A DNA stretch of 64,000 bases, taken from contig NZ_JAJGRC010000003.1 of NCBI RefSeq assembly GCF_020786625.1, forward strand, positions 186,001-250,000, written 5' to 3'. Shown here in pieces: positions 33,464-42,707 of this stretch. This DNA comes from Salinicoccus sp. RF5. Lineage in GTDB: Bacteria; Bacillota; Bacilli; Staphylococcales; Salinicoccaceae. The translations under genes were made by a program, and so were the position numbers. The notes beneath the pieces were generated by a model. It made no database searches, had not been told where the DNA came from, and saw only the letters and a program-made list of their open reading frames with translations. Position 1 is the stretch's first letter; every line of letters starts with the position of its first letter.

Positions 33464-34822
33464 GTGGAAAAGGTTCTCGTAGCAAACCGTGGAGAAATTG
33501 CCGTCCGTGTCATCCGGTCGCTCAAGGAAATGGGCATCCCGAGTGTCGCCATCCATTCCACTGCAGACCGGGACAGTCTGCATGTCGCGCTTGCGGATGA
33601 AGCGATATGCATCGGTCCGGCGAAGAGCACCGAGAGCTATCTGGATATCGACCGGATCATTGCCGCAATTGAAGTGAGCGGGGCAGATGCGGTGCACCCC
33701 GGATATGGCTTCCTCTCGGAGTCGGCGACTTTTGCCGAACGTCTTGAGGAGATCGGCGTCATCTTCATCGGTCCCACTTCAGAAACGATTTCCAGGATGG
33801 GCGACAAGGCGGAGGCCCGCCAGACGATGAAGGATGCCGGCGTACCGGTCATCCCCGGAAGTGACGGTGTCATCGAAAGTTTCGATGAAGTCGGTTCCGT
33901 TGCCGAGACGGTCGGCTATCCGCTCGTCATCAAGGCGGTCTCGGGCGGAGGCGGCAAGGGCATGCGCTTCGTCCATGAGCCGGATCAGCTTGAGAAAGCC
34001 TACAAGGAAGCGAAGAAGGAAGCGAAGAATGCCTTCGGCGACGACCGGATCTACATCGAAAAGTTCATAGAGAAGGCCCGGCATATCGAGGTGCAGGTGG
34101 TCGGGGACGGCCAGGGGCATGCTGTCCATCTCTACGAGCGGGACTGCTCGATCCAGCGGAACAACCAGAAGCTGATCGAAGAAGCGCCGGCAGCCATACT
34201 GGATGAGGCATCAAGAATAGACATCACGGAACGGACGGCTGAAGCCGTTGCCAAACTCAACTACCGGGGCGCCGGAACGGTCGAGTACCTGTATGTCGAA
34301 GAGGAGGATGCCTTCTATTTCATCGAAATGAATACGCGTATCCAAGTGGAGCACACCGTATCTGAAGAAATCACCGGCGTGGACATCGTAAGGCTGCAGC
34401 TTGAAGTGGCGCAGGGGCAGCCACTTGAACTGACGCAGGACGACATCTCGATCAATGGCTTCGCGATCGAGTGCCGGATCAATGCGGAAAATCCCGCAGA
34501 GCACTTCATGCCCGCCCCGGGCACGATCGAGACGCTGCATTTCGGCATGGGGCAGGGTGTGCGCCTCGATTCCCATGTCTATCCGGGCTATATGATCCCG
34601 CCGCACTACGACTCGATGATCGGAAAGGTCATCGTCCATGCGGAATCACGGGAGGCTGCAATACGGAAGATGACGCATGTGCTGGATGAGACGGTGATCG
34701 GACCGATCCACACGAACCTCGACTTCCAGCACTATTTGATGAACCATCCGAACTACCGGAAAAATGATGTGGAGATCAAGTTTCTTCTGCACAATGACAT
34801 TATCGGACAGGAAGGGGAATGA
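33464..34822 (+). CDS. accC: Biotin carboxylase (AccC paralogue)
   Basis: 452 residues, normal for AccC. ATP-grasp features: KAVSGGGGKGMRFVH, the catalytic stretch FIEMNTRIQVEHTVSEEITG, and NGFAIECRINAENP. It carboxylates biotin on the neighbouring carrier. GTG start at 33464 behind AAGGAGG. No carboxyltransferase AccA/AccD is present; PxpC has a carboxyltransferase-related fold, so a link between the two is plausible, as for the similar staphylococcal cluster. Confidence 0.9.
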   Translation: MEKVLVANRGEIAVRVIRSLKEMGIPSVAIHSTADRDSLHVALADEAICIGPAKSTESYLDIDRIIAAIEVSGADAVHPGYGFLSESATFAERLEEIGVIFIGPTSETISRMGDKAEARQTMKDAGVPVIPGSDGVIESFDEVGSVAETVGYPLVIKAVSGGGGKGMRFVHEPDQLEKAYKEAKKEAKNAFGDDRIYIEKFIEKARHIEVQVVGDGQGHAVHLYERDCSIQRNNQKLIEEAPAAILDEASRIDITERTAEAVAKLNYRGAGTVEYLYVEEEDAFYFIEMNTRIQVEHTVSEEITGVDIVRLQLEVAQGQPLELTQDDISINGFAIECRINAENPAEHFMPAPGTIETLHFGMGQGVRLDSHVYPGYMIPPHYDSMIGKVIVHAESREAAIRKMTHVLDETVIGPIHTNLDFQHYLMNHPNYRKNDVEIKFLLHNDIIGQEGE

Positions 34823-34824
34823 CC

Positions 34825-35583
34825 ATGTATACAGTAGATTTGAATGCGGACCTCGGGGAGAGCTACGGCAACTATACGATCGGCAATGACGAGGAGATCA
34901 TCCCATTGATTTCCTCAGCGAATGTCGCCTGCGGCTTCCACGCGGCCGACCCGTCGGTCATGCTCGAGACGGTCCAGATGATCAGGGAGAGCGGTTCGAC
35001 GGGCGTCGGCGCCCATCCTGGATTCCCGGACCTCATGGGATTCGGCAGACGGTATATGGACATGTCCATGGCTGAAGTCAGGAGCATGATGTTCTATCAG
35101 CTCGGTGCACTCGACGGATTCTGCCGTGTCGAAGGTGTCCTGATGAACCACGTCAAACCGCACGGTGCACTGTATAATGCCACATTCAAGGATGCGGAAC
35201 TGGCCCGGACGATCGCAGAAGCGGTCAAGGACTATAATCCGGAACTCAAACTCATGGGGCTGTCCAACCAGAATCTCGTGCGTGCCGGGGAAGAGGCGGG
35301 GCTTGAAGTGCGCCACGAAGTGTTCGCCGACCGCGCCTATGAGGATGACGGGACGCTCGTCAGCCGGAAGAAGGAGGGCGCCATGGTGACGGATACGAAG
35401 CAGGCTGTCGACCGCGTCGTCCGCATGGTAAAGGAAGGAAAGGTCGAGAGCATCAACGGTCGTGACATCGATATAAAAGCCGACAGCATATGCGTCCATG
35501 GGGATGGACCGAAAGCCCTGGAATTCGTCAAGGAAATCAGAAGTGCACTTGGAAAAGAAGATATCACCATCCAAACAATGTAG
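34825..35583 (+). CDS. pxpA: 5-oxoprolinase subunit PxpA (LamB/YcsF family)
   Basis: 252 residues. Family motifs: VDLNADLGESYGNY at the N-terminus, SSANVACGFHAADP, GVGAHPGFPDLMGFGRR, HVKPHGALYN and FADRAYEDDGTLVSRK. Catalytic subunit of the PxpABC oxoprolinase. The ATG at 34825 is better spaced from GAAGGGG than the one at 34819. Confidence 0.95.
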   Translation: MYTVDLNADLGESYGNYTIGNDEEIIPLISSANVACGFHAADPSVMLETVQMIRESGSTGVGAHPGFPDLMGFGRRYMDMSMAEVRSMMFYQLGALDGFCRVEGVLMNHVKPHGALYNATFKDAELARTIAEAVKDYNPELKLMGLSNQNLVRAGEEAGLEVRHEVFADRAYEDDGTLVSRKKEGAMVTDTKQAVDRVVRMVKEGKVESINGRDIDIKADSICVHGDGPKALEFVKEIRSALGKEDITIQTM

Positions 35584-35598
35584 AGGGGACTTGGGAAT

Positions 35599-36810
35599 AT
35601 GGACAATAAACCAAAAATGACCGGTGTGCAGCGGCGTCTGCTGTTCGGTGCGATATTCCTGATGGCGACATCATCCATCGGACCGGCATTCCTGACGCAG
35701 ACCAGCGTATTTACGGAACAGTTCCTGGCAAGCTTCGCATTCGCAATCCTTGCTTCCATCATCATCGACATCGGCGCCCAGCTGAACATCTGGCGCATAC
35801 TGAGCGTCTCCGGCAAAAGGGGGCAGGATGTCGCGAACCAGGTCTTCCCGGGACTCGGGTATCTGATCGCCTTCCTGATCGTCCTCGGCGGTTTCGCCTT
35901 CAACATCGGCAACGTCGCCGGCGCGGGCCTCGGGTTCAATGCGATCTTCGGCTGGGACCCGAGAATCGGCGCAGCACTGGCCGGCATCATCGCCATCATC
36001 GTCTTCCTGCTGAAAAACGGCCGGGCGGTGATGGATGTCATCATCCAGATCCTCGGTGTGCTCATGATCGCCATTACGGCATTCGTCATGATACGGTCCA
36101 ACCCGCCATACGGTGAAGCAGCCTATCGGGCAGTCATGCCGGAGGAGCCGATGACGCTCTTCCTGCCGGTGGTGACGCTCGTCGGCGGTACGGTCGGCGG
36201 ATACATCACATTCGCCGGTGCCCACCGTCTGATCGAGGCTGGCGTGACCGGCAAGGAGAACCTCGGGTTCGTCAGTACGGCGGCAAACCTCGGGATCCTC
36301 ACGACAGGCGTCATGCGTACGCTGCTCTTCCTTGCCGTGCTCGGTGTGGTTTCCGGAGGGGTTGCATTGAACCCTGAGAATCCACCGGCGTCCGTCTTCC
36401 AGATTGCGCTCGGCGACATCGGCATGCAGATATTCGGTGTCGTACTCGTTGCAGCCGCACTGTCATCGGTCATCGGATCCGCCTACACGAGCGCCTCATT
36501 CCTGAGGTCGCTGCACCGTGTATTCGATGACTACAACAATATCGTCATCATTTCATTCATCGTCATTTCCACCGTCATCTTTACATTCGTCGGCCGTCCG
36601 GTCGTGCTGCTGATCCTTGCAGGGGCCTTCAACGGACTCATCCTGCCGCTGACGCTGGGCGCGGTGCTCATCGCCTCGAGGAACAGAAAGATCGTCGGCG
36701 ACTACAAGCACCCCATGTGGATGATCATCTTCGGCATCGTCGCCGTCATCATCACACTGATTGCCGGATTCATGTCGCTGCAGGGTCTGCAGGACCTCTG
36801 GACCCAGTAA
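35599..36810 (+). CDS. NRAMP-like transporter (YcsG type)
   Basis: 403 residues, eleven or so hydrophobic segments. The first (TSSIGPAFLTQTSVF) replaces the metal-binding DPGN of true NRAMP metal importers with SIGPAF/LTQ, so metal transport is doubtful. In Bacillus the homologue YcsG lies in the same oxoprolinase cluster. It may therefore import pyroglutamate or a related acid; this is inference. Fifteen bp separate it from pxpA and 12 bp from the next gene. Confidence 0.78.
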   Translation: MDNKPKMTGVQRRLLFGAIFLMATSSIGPAFLTQTSVFTEQFLASFAFAILASIIIDIGAQLNIWRILSVSGKRGQDVANQVFPGLGYLIAFLIVLGGFAFNIGNVAGAGLGFNAIFGWDPRIGAALAGIIAIIVFLLKNGRAVMDVIIQILGVLMIAITAFVMIRSNPPYGEAAYRAVMPEEPMTLFLPVVTLVGGTVGGYITFAGAHRLIEAGVTGKENLGFVSTAANLGILTTGVMRTLLFLAVLGVVSGGVALNPENPPASVFQIALGDIGMQIFGVVLVAAALSSVIGSAYTSASFLRSLHRVFDDYNNIVIISFIVISTVIFTFVGRPVVLLILAGAFNGLILPLTLGAVLIASRNRKIVGDYKHPMWMIIFGIVAVIITLIAGFMSLQGLQDLWTQ

Positions 36811-36822
36811 GGAGGAATGTTC

Positions 36823-37593
36823 ATGGAAGCAAAAGCACTGCGTGAAAAGATAAGGAATGGAACATTCGACAGGACGACATCCGGGGCCGCCGGGGACAAT
36901 GTGCAGGCCAACATCGTCATTCTGCCTAAATCCTATGCATTCGATTTTCTGCTCTATGCGATGCGGAACAGGAAGGCCGTCCCCATCATCGAGGTGATGG
37001 AGGATGGCAGGGTGGAAAGCAGCTATGCCGAAGGCTCCGACATCCGTACCGATGTGCCGAAGTACAACATATACAGGGACGGGGAGTTGAAGGAGACGGT
37101 TACAGATATCACAGAGTACTGGCAGGATGATTTCGTGACCTTCCTCATCGGCTGCAGCTTCACATTCGAACAGGCGCTGCTTGAAGCGGGGCTTGAAGTG
37201 AAGCACATCAAGGAGCAGAAGAACGTCGCCATGTACAGGACGAACATCCCGACAGAACCCGCCGGCATCTTCAGCGGGGAACTTGTCGTATCCATGCGGC
37301 CGTTCAAAAGGGAGCTGGTTGAAAAGGCTTCCGATGTGACTGCACAGTTTCCGGACATGCACGGCCGCCCGGTGCATCACGGGGAGCCGTCTGAAATCGG
37401 CATCCGTGACATCAATGCACCGGAATACGGTGAGCCGATCGATATCTATTCTGATGAAGAGCCGGTGTTCTGGGCATGCGGAGTCACGCCGCAGAATGCG
37501 GCACTCAATGCCAGGCCTTCCATCATGATCACCCACAATCCAGGGCACATGTTCGTTATGGATATCAAGAATGAAGACTTCAAGGAAAAATAG
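36823..37593 (+). CDS. DUF1445 putative hydro-lyase (YcsI type)
   Basis: 256 residues of the DUF1445/D-glutamate-cyclase-like family. Seen: TSGAAGDNVQANIVILPKSYAFDF (middle part), DFVTFLIGCSFTFEQALLEAG, FSGELVVSMRPF, and a C-terminal FWACGVTPQNA and THNPGHMFVMD. In Bacillus YcsI accompanies PxpABC. Mitochondrial relatives convert D-glutamate to 5-oxo-D-proline, so a role in D-oxoproline handling fits. The ATG at 36823 lies about 7 nt from GGAGGA. Confidence 0.82.
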   Translation: MEAKALREKIRNGTFDRTTSGAAGDNVQANIVILPKSYAFDFLLYAMRNRKAVPIIEVMEDGRVESSYAEGSDIRTDVPKYNIYRDGELKETVTDITEYWQDDFVTFLIGCSFTFEQALLEAGLEVKHIKEQKNVAMYRTNIPTEPAGIFSGELVVSMRPFKRELVEKASDVTAQFPDMHGRPVHHGEPSEIGIRDINAPEYGEPIDIYSDEEPVFWACGVTPQNAALNARPSIMITHNPGHMFVMDIKNEDFKEK

Positions 37594-37608
37594 TATATTT
37601 GCATTTTC

Positions 37609-37650
37609 AGCGGAATTTCAGCCGGTTGGCGGGGGTTCCGCTTTATTTGC
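37609..37650 (+). terminator. Weak terminator after the pxp operon
   Basis: A 7-bp stem (37609-37615 with 37636-37642) around a 20-nt loop, then TTTATTT. Less convincing than the others; the next gene has a possible -10 TATAAT at 37677-37682. Confidence 0.45.
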
Positions 37651-37706
37651 CCTTTATTTCCGAGTGTTAATATAGGTATAATAAGTAAATGAAGGGAGAG
37701 TGGAAT

Positions 37707-39275
37707 ATGAAGAAATTATATTTATTTTTATTCGTATGTATACTGGCATTGGCGGGATGTGCGGACGACAGCAACGTGGAAGAGGAGACTGAGGAAGCGG
37801 GCGGTTCTGAACCGTCAGGTGAGGACGTTGCCTTCAGCCTGCAGGCATTGCCGAATTCACTGGATCCCCATGCGGCGAATGATGGCTATTCGCTGTATGT
37901 AATGATCAACATATACGAAACGCTGGTGAAACTGAACCAGGACCTGGAACTCGAACCGGGACTGGCGGAATCCTACGAGCAGCTGGATGATACGACGTGG
38001 GAATTCAAACTGCGTGAAGATGTGACATTCCACGACGGCAGTCCGTTCAATGCTGAAGTGGTCAAGGCGAATCTGGATCGTGTGCGTGACCCGGAAGTCG
38101 GGGCACCGCTTGAATTCCTGTTTACAGAAATCGATGAAGTGGAAGTGGTGGATGACTACACTGTGAATATACATACGAAAGGGCCGTTTGCAGCACTGCC
38201 TGCGCACCTGGCTCATCCGGGTGGCCATATGATCAGTAAGGAAGTCATCGACAGCGACTATGAAGGTATGGAATCAGGTGGAGATCCGCTGACTGAAGTC
38301 AATGCCAATCCGGTAGGAACGGGCTTCTTCAAGTTCGAGGAGATCGAGGAGGGCGACCACATCACATTGAGCCGCAACGAGGACTACTGGGGCGAACCGG
38401 CAAATCCGTCTTCCGTCACCTTCAAGGCGGTGCCTGAAGACGGTACGCGTATTGCGGAACTCTCGACAGGCGACGCGGACCTCATCTATCCGGTGAATCC
38501 GAGTGACGTGGCACAGATCGACGGTGCCGACGGTACACGGGTCGAGCAGCATGAGAGCGCAAGCATGTCGTATCTCGGCTTCAACCTTGAAAAGGAACCA
38601 TTCGACGACCCGGTGGTAAGGCAGGCGATTGCGATGTCGATCGACAAGGAGGCCATCATCAACGAGATGCTGGAAGGCATACCGGCTGTGGCAGAGACAC
38701 CCCTGAACCCGACAGTGAAGGGCTACAGTGACGATCTCGATCCAATCGAGTACGATAAGGAAGCCGCACAGGCACTGCTTGAGGAGAACGGCTATGGCGA
38801 TGGGTTTACGGCTGAAATCATCGTGCGTGACCGGACGACTGCCGATATCGCAACGTTCATTCAGGAAGAGCTCTCCGACCTCGGCATCACGCTTGAAATC
38901 CGTCAGATGGAATCCGGTGCCTATCAGGAATATACCGCCAATGGCCAGCATGACATGTTCATGGGCAGCTGGGGCACGGTGACGCTTGATGCGGACTACG
39001 GGCTCTATCCGATGTTCCATTCCGACAACCATGGCGCACCAGGGAACCGGACACGGTATTCGAATGATGAAGTGGACCAGCTGCTGGATGCGGCGCGGAC
39101 GGAGACGGATGAGGCGGCACGCATGCAGCAGTATGCTGAAGCGCAGCAGATCATCATCGACGAGTCCCCGCTTGTGCCGATCTATCATTCTGTGTTGCTT
39201 GCAGGCATCAATGATGAGCTGGATGGCTACTTCCAGTATCCGAGCAGCTTCCCGTATTTGAAGGAATTGGAATAA
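37707..39275 (+). CDS. Peptide-type ABC transporter substrate-binding lipoprotein
   Basis: 522 residues, SBP_bac_5 family (oligopeptide, dipeptide, nickel or glutathione binders). Signal peptide with lipobox LAGC (Cys19), an acidic linker, the N-terminal signature SLQALPNSLDPHAANDG, the family stretch FKLREDVTFHDGSPFNAEVV, and a late NGYGDGFTAEIIV. No permease or ATPase gene accompanies it, so it must share one encoded elsewhere. Between the oxoprolinase operon and pyrrolidone peptidase it may capture pyroglutamyl peptides; inference only. The start at 37707 is preceded by GAAGGGAG. Confidence 0.85.
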   Translation: MKKLYLFLFVCILALAGCADDSNVEEETEEAGGSEPSGEDVAFSLQALPNSLDPHAANDGYSLYVMINIYETLVKLNQDLELEPGLAESYEQLDDTTWEFKLREDVTFHDGSPFNAEVVKANLDRVRDPEVGAPLEFLFTEIDEVEVVDDYTVNIHTKGPFAALPAHLAHPGGHMISKEVIDSDYEGMESGGDPLTEVNANPVGTGFFKFEEIEEGDHITLSRNEDYWGEPANPSSVTFKAVPEDGTRIAELSTGDADLIYPVNPSDVAQIDGADGTRVEQHESASMSYLGFNLEKEPFDDPVVRQAIAMSIDKEAIINEMLEGIPAVAETPLNPTVKGYSDDLDPIEYDKEAAQALLEENGYGDGFTAEIIVRDRTTADIATFIQEELSDLGITLEIRQMESGAYQEYTANGQHDMFMGSWGTVTLDADYGLYPMFHSDNHGAPGNRTRYSNDEVDQLLDAARTETDEAARMQQYAEAQQIIIDESPLVPIYHSVLLAGINDELDGYFQYPSSFPYLKELE

Positions 39276-39281
39276 TATTCT

Positions 39282-39312
39282 GCTCCCATCGTTTGGATGG
39301 GAGCTTTTATTA
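39282..39312 (+). terminator. Terminator of the binding-protein gene
   Basis: A 9-bp stem (39282-39290 with 39296-39304), then TTTTATT. Confidence 0.88.
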
Positions 39313-39359
39313 TAATCTGGTATAGTGTAATGACATATGATTCTTGAAAGGATGATTGC

Positions 39360-39956
39360 ATGAAGACATTGCTGTTGACGGGGTTCGAACCCTTTCTGCA
39401 GTTCAGGGAGAATCCGACTGCAGCTGCTGTGAAAATGTTCGACGGAGAGGTCATCGGGGACTACCGGATCACTGGCCGGGTCTACCCGGTTGCATTCGAC
39501 CAGATCAACGAACTGATCACATCGGACATCGATGCTTTGAATCCGGATGTTGTGGTCAATCTCGGACTTGCAGGCGGCAGGCATACGATAGATATCGAAC
39601 GCATCGCCATCAACTGCATCGATGGGCGGACGGACAACGAAGGCTTCACCCCGGATGGTGAGAAGATAGATGAGGCAGGGCCGGATGGGCTCTTCTCGAC
39701 GCTGCCGGTCAAGCGTCTGGAGAAGGCTTTGAAGGCGAACCATATCCCAGCAAGGATTTCGAACTCTGCAGGGACGTACCTCTGCAACAATCTGATGTAT
39801 TCATCACTGAATCATATAAGGCAGTCGGGAAAATCCACCCCGGCCGGCTTCATCCATGTGCCTGCCCATCACGAAATCGGGATGGAGCTCAATGTTTCGA
39901 GCTGGTCCCAGGATGACATAAACAAAGCAGTGGGCATCATATTGGGCAATATATGA
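39360..39956 (+). CDS. pcp: Pyrrolidone-carboxylate peptidase
   Basis: Removes N-terminal pyroglutamate from peptides. 198 residues, slightly shorter than usual. Seen: LLTGFEPF at the N-terminus, the glutamate loop, catalytic Cys in SAGTYLCNNLMY and His in VPAHHEIG, and GLAGGR. Its product is the substrate of the PxpABC complex encoded just upstream, so the two parts form one salvage route from peptide to glutamate. Separated from nagB by 28 bp. Confidence 0.94.
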   Translation: MKTLLLTGFEPFLQFRENPTAAAVKMFDGEVIGDYRITGRVYPVAFDQINELITSDIDALNPDVVVNLGLAGGRHTIDIERIAINCIDGRTDNEGFTPDGEKIDEAGPDGLFSTLPVKRLEKALKANHIPARISNSAGTYLCNNLMYSSLNHIRQSGKSTPAGFIHVPAHHEIGMELNVSSWSQDDINKAVGIILGNI

Positions 39957-39984
39957 CAAGAATGTTCAGAGAAGGAGAAAGACA

Positions 39985-40710
39985 ATGAAATTGGTACATG
40001 TAGAAAATTATGATGAAATGAGCATGCAGGCGGCACGTACCGTCTTCGACAAGATTACGGCGTCCGAGCGTGTGGTGCTCGGACTTGCCACAGGGTCGAC
40101 ACCGGAGAAGATGTACGACTACCTGGTGGATATGCTGAACAAGAACAAGGTGGACCTCTCGCATGTCTATACAGTCAACCTCGATGAGTACGTCGGACTT
40201 GACGCAGACCACCCGCAGAGCTACCACCAATATATGAACAGGATATTCTTCGACCGGATCGACATTCCGGAAAATCATACGTTCCTGCCGAATGGTGCGG
40301 CGGAAGACTTGGACGCGGAAGTGGCGGAGTATGAACAGCTGATTGCAGAACTCGGGGGTGTCGATCTCCAGATTCTCGGCATCGGCCGGAATGGACATAT
40401 CGCATTCAATGAGCCGGGGACTGCCTTCGACTCGGAGACACATGTCGTCGATCTGACGGAAACGACTGTGAATGACAATGCTAGATTCTTCGATACGGTC
40501 GATGAAGTGCCGAAGCAGGCCATCTCGATGGGGCTCAGTACCATCATGAATGCGAAATCCATCATCATGATGGCTTCCGGTGAAGAGAAGGCGGATGCCA
40601 TCACCGCAATGATGGAAGGGGAAGTGGATGAGTCGCTTCCGGCATCCATACTGCAGCGGCATCATGATGTGACCGTAATCGCCGACAGGAAGGCACTGAG
40701 AGAGGGATGA
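39985..40710 (+). CDS. nagB: Glucosamine-6-phosphate deaminase
   Basis: 241 residues, the short Gram-positive form without the C-terminal allosteric extension of E. coli NagB. Seen: VLGLATGSTPEKMYDYL, the catalytic NLDEYVGL, and GIGRNGHIAFNEPG. It turns glucosamine 6-phosphate to fructose 6-phosphate plus ammonia. nagA and a GlcNAc PTS gene lie about 15 kb away, so the pathway is split. It is followed directly by msrA. Confidence 0.94.
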   Translation: MKLVHVENYDEMSMQAARTVFDKITASERVVLGLATGSTPEKMYDYLVDMLNKNKVDLSHVYTVNLDEYVGLDADHPQSYHQYMNRIFFDRIDIPENHTFLPNGAAEDLDAEVAEYEQLIAELGGVDLQILGIGRNGHIAFNEPGTAFDSETHVVDLTETTVNDNARFFDTVDEVPKQAISMGLSTIMNAKSIIMMASGEEKADAITAMMEGEVDESLPASILQRHHDVTVIADRKALREG

Positions 40711-40736
40711 CCAGATCCCGAAACGAGGGTTTAAGG

Positions 40737-41420
40737 ATGACTGTACAAAACCATCAGCACCATCAGCTACCGGAGTTGGAAGCGGGTCTCGCATCATTGC
40801 CTTGTGAAACCGCAACCTTCGGCATGGGGTGCTTCTGGGGCCCGGATGCACGTTTCGGTGCACTGGCCGGCGTCCTCCGGACACGTACCGGCTACGCGGG
40901 TGGAACGACGGAAAATCCAACATACAAGGAGATGGGGGATCATACCGAAACGATCGAAGTGGACTTCGATCCGTCCATCATTTCCTATGAGGAGACCCTG
41001 CGCCATTTCTGGCGCAGCCATTATCCGAACCGGGACGCCTACAGGGGAAGGCAATACATCTCATTGCTGCGTTTCCATGATGAAAAGCAGGAAGCGGCAG
41101 TGGAGAGGATCAAAGGTGAGATGGAGGCTGAACTTGGCTTCTCCATTGAAACCGAGATCGCACCGTTTGAAGGGTTCACCCTGGCGGAAGAACGCCATCA
41201 AAAATACTATTTGAAGCGCTATCCGGGTGCGCTCAACCAGCTTGAGTGTATGGCCCCTGAACCGTCAATACTGACGGATTCCATTTTCGCAGCCCGTCTG
41301 AACGGTTTCGTGAAAGGCTTCGGAAACCGGGAGGCACTGCTGGAGGAAATTTCCGGCTGGCCCATCCGCCCTGAAGCGAGGGAGCAGCTGAAGGAAAAGC
41401 TCAAGCATATGAAATGGTAA
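40737..41420 (+). CDS. msrA: Peptide-methionine (S)-S-oxide reductase
   Basis: 227 residues. Catalytic Cys32 in FGMGCFWGPDARFG, with YAGGTTENPTY and the TETIEVDFDPSIISYEETL segment. The C-terminal region beyond residue 180 is longer than minimal MsrA. The start at 40737 has GAGGGT six nt ahead; an ATG overlapping the nagB stop (40707) is an alternative that adds 10 residues. It repairs oxidised methionine in the cytosol. Confidence 0.9.
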   Translation: MTVQNHQHHQLPELEAGLASLPCETATFGMGCFWGPDARFGALAGVLRTRTGYAGGTTENPTYKEMGDHTETIEVDFDPSIISYEETLRHFWRSHYPNRDAYRGRQYISLLRFHDEKQEAAVERIKGEMEAELGFSIETEIAPFEGFTLAEERHQKYYLKRYPGALNQLECMAPEPSILTDSIFAARLNGFVKGFGNREALLEEISGWPIRPEAREQLKEKLKHMKW

Positions 41421-41421
41421 A

Positions 41422-41454
41422 AAAAGGCATGTCCCCCCGGGGGACATGCCTTTT
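41422..41454. terminator. Bidirectional terminator
   Basis: A long GC-rich stem, AAAGGCATGTCCCC paired with GGGGACATGCCTTT, around a very short loop; A- and T-tracts on the two sides serve the convergent msrA and ABC permease genes. Confidence 0.92.
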
Positions 41455-41465
41455 GAATGACGCTG

Positions 41466-42707
41466 CTATTCCTTCTTTATACGTTTCAAGTTCTTGAAGA
41501 TGCCGTTCGATGTCGACAGCACACTGTTGCGGTAGATGCTTGCTGCAAGAAGTATGGCCAGTATGATCGATACGAGTAGTATGGCGACGCCGATCAGGAG
41601 CGGTGCCTGTCCCGTTTCCTCATGCATCGCACGGAGCGGCATGACGAATGGGGTGAAGAGCGGGAAGTAGCTGGATATTCTGACCAGGAGACTGTCCGCG
41701 CTGCCCCAGATGTTGAAGATGGCAATGTAGAAACCGATGAGCGAGAACATGGTCACCGGCAGCAGTGCCTGCTGCAGGTCCTCCATCCGGCTGATGAATG
41801 AACCGAGCATCGCCGCGATCGACAAGTAGAGGATGAGCCCGAGGATCAGGAAGATGACCGAGTAGATGATCATGGTGACCGTCTGGTCATTTGTCTCAAG
41901 GCCGAAATCGCTGATGATTTCACTGAAATCGAAGAGCTGTATCGCAATGAGGATTGCAATGATGAAGATGGCAAGCTGCGTCAGGCTGACTGAAATCATC
42001 GCGCTGATCTTTGCAAGCAGGTGCGTGACCGGTGCCACGCTCGAGACGATCATCTCGATGACTCTTGAGGTCTTCTCCATGGCCACTTCAGTACCGATTT
42101 GGCTCGCATAGTTGATGATGATGAAGAACATGACGATGACCGTTACATAGAAGACGACCGTATTCAGCGGATTGATGTCTGGCATTTCACCGCCTTCAGC
42201 TGCACTTTCTGAAGCTTCTCCATCTCCTTCGTCCTGTCCGGCAATATCATAGGTGATGTCCGGTGATGCATTGAGCCGCTCCGCATCCGCCTGAGTCAGG
42301 TTCAGTGACTGGATGGTCATCATCCTCTGCACCTGGCCGAGAGCCATCTCGATGTCGTTCATCTGGCTGCCGGGGATCTCCTGGTCGGCTTCAAGCGTCA
42401 CAGCGAGCGGTTCTGTTCCATCGACCCGTAGCAGCGCTTCATTGGCGCCGGCGTCCCCATCATTTTGGGCGATGTCGAAGTCCGGCTCGATCGGTTCCAT
42501 CACCGCCTCGAACTGGGCGTAGAACGCATCGTCGCTTTCGATATTGAGTGTGGTGATTTCTTCGGACGAATCGAAAATATTGATGATCTTGTCGAAGTTC
42601 GCCCCGACGAAGATCAGCAGGACGATGATTGCGGTACTGATCATGAATGATTTGGCGCGTACTTTGGACAGATAGGTCTGTGAAAAGGTTGCGAGGAATT
42701 TACTCAT
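41466..42707 (-). CDS. ABC-2 type permease (NatB/YhaP-like)
   Basis: 413 residues. An N-terminal membrane segment (KSFMISTAIIVLLIFVGANF), a large extracellular loop of about 150 residues containing an acidic, Ala/Glu-rich insert, then five C-terminal helices beginning TVVFYVTVIVMFFIIINYAS. The segment VAMEKTSRVIEMIVSSVAP is typical of NatB/YhaP permeases, which export sodium or drugs. It overlaps the upstream ATPase gene by 4 bp, so they form one exporter. Confidence 0.83.
   Translation of the reverse strand: MSKFLATFSQTYLSKVRAKSFMISTAIIVLLIFVGANFDKIINIFDSSEEITTLNIESDDAFYAQFEAVMEPIEPDFDIAQNDGDAGANEALLRVDGTEPLAVTLEADQEIPGSQMNDIEMALGQVQRMMTIQSLNLTQADAERLNASPDITYDIAGQDEGDGEASESAAEGGEMPDINPLNTVVFYVTVIVMFFIIINYASQIGTEVAMEKTSRVIEMIVSSVAPVTHLLAKISAMISVSLTQLAIFIIAILIAIQLFDFSEIISDFGLETNDQTVTMIIYSVIFLILGLILYLSIAAMLGSFISRMEDLQQALLPVTMFSLIGFYIAIFNIWGSADSLLVRISSYFPLFTPFVMPLRAMHEETGQAPLLIGVAILLVSIILAILLAASIYRNSVLSTSNGIFKNLKRIKKE

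Noticed and set aside
38274-39743. A 489-codon open frame on the minus strand
   Set aside because: It lies opposite the binding lipoprotein and pcp, both with strong motifs, and its composition (Arg, His, Ile-rich) is that of an antisense shadow.
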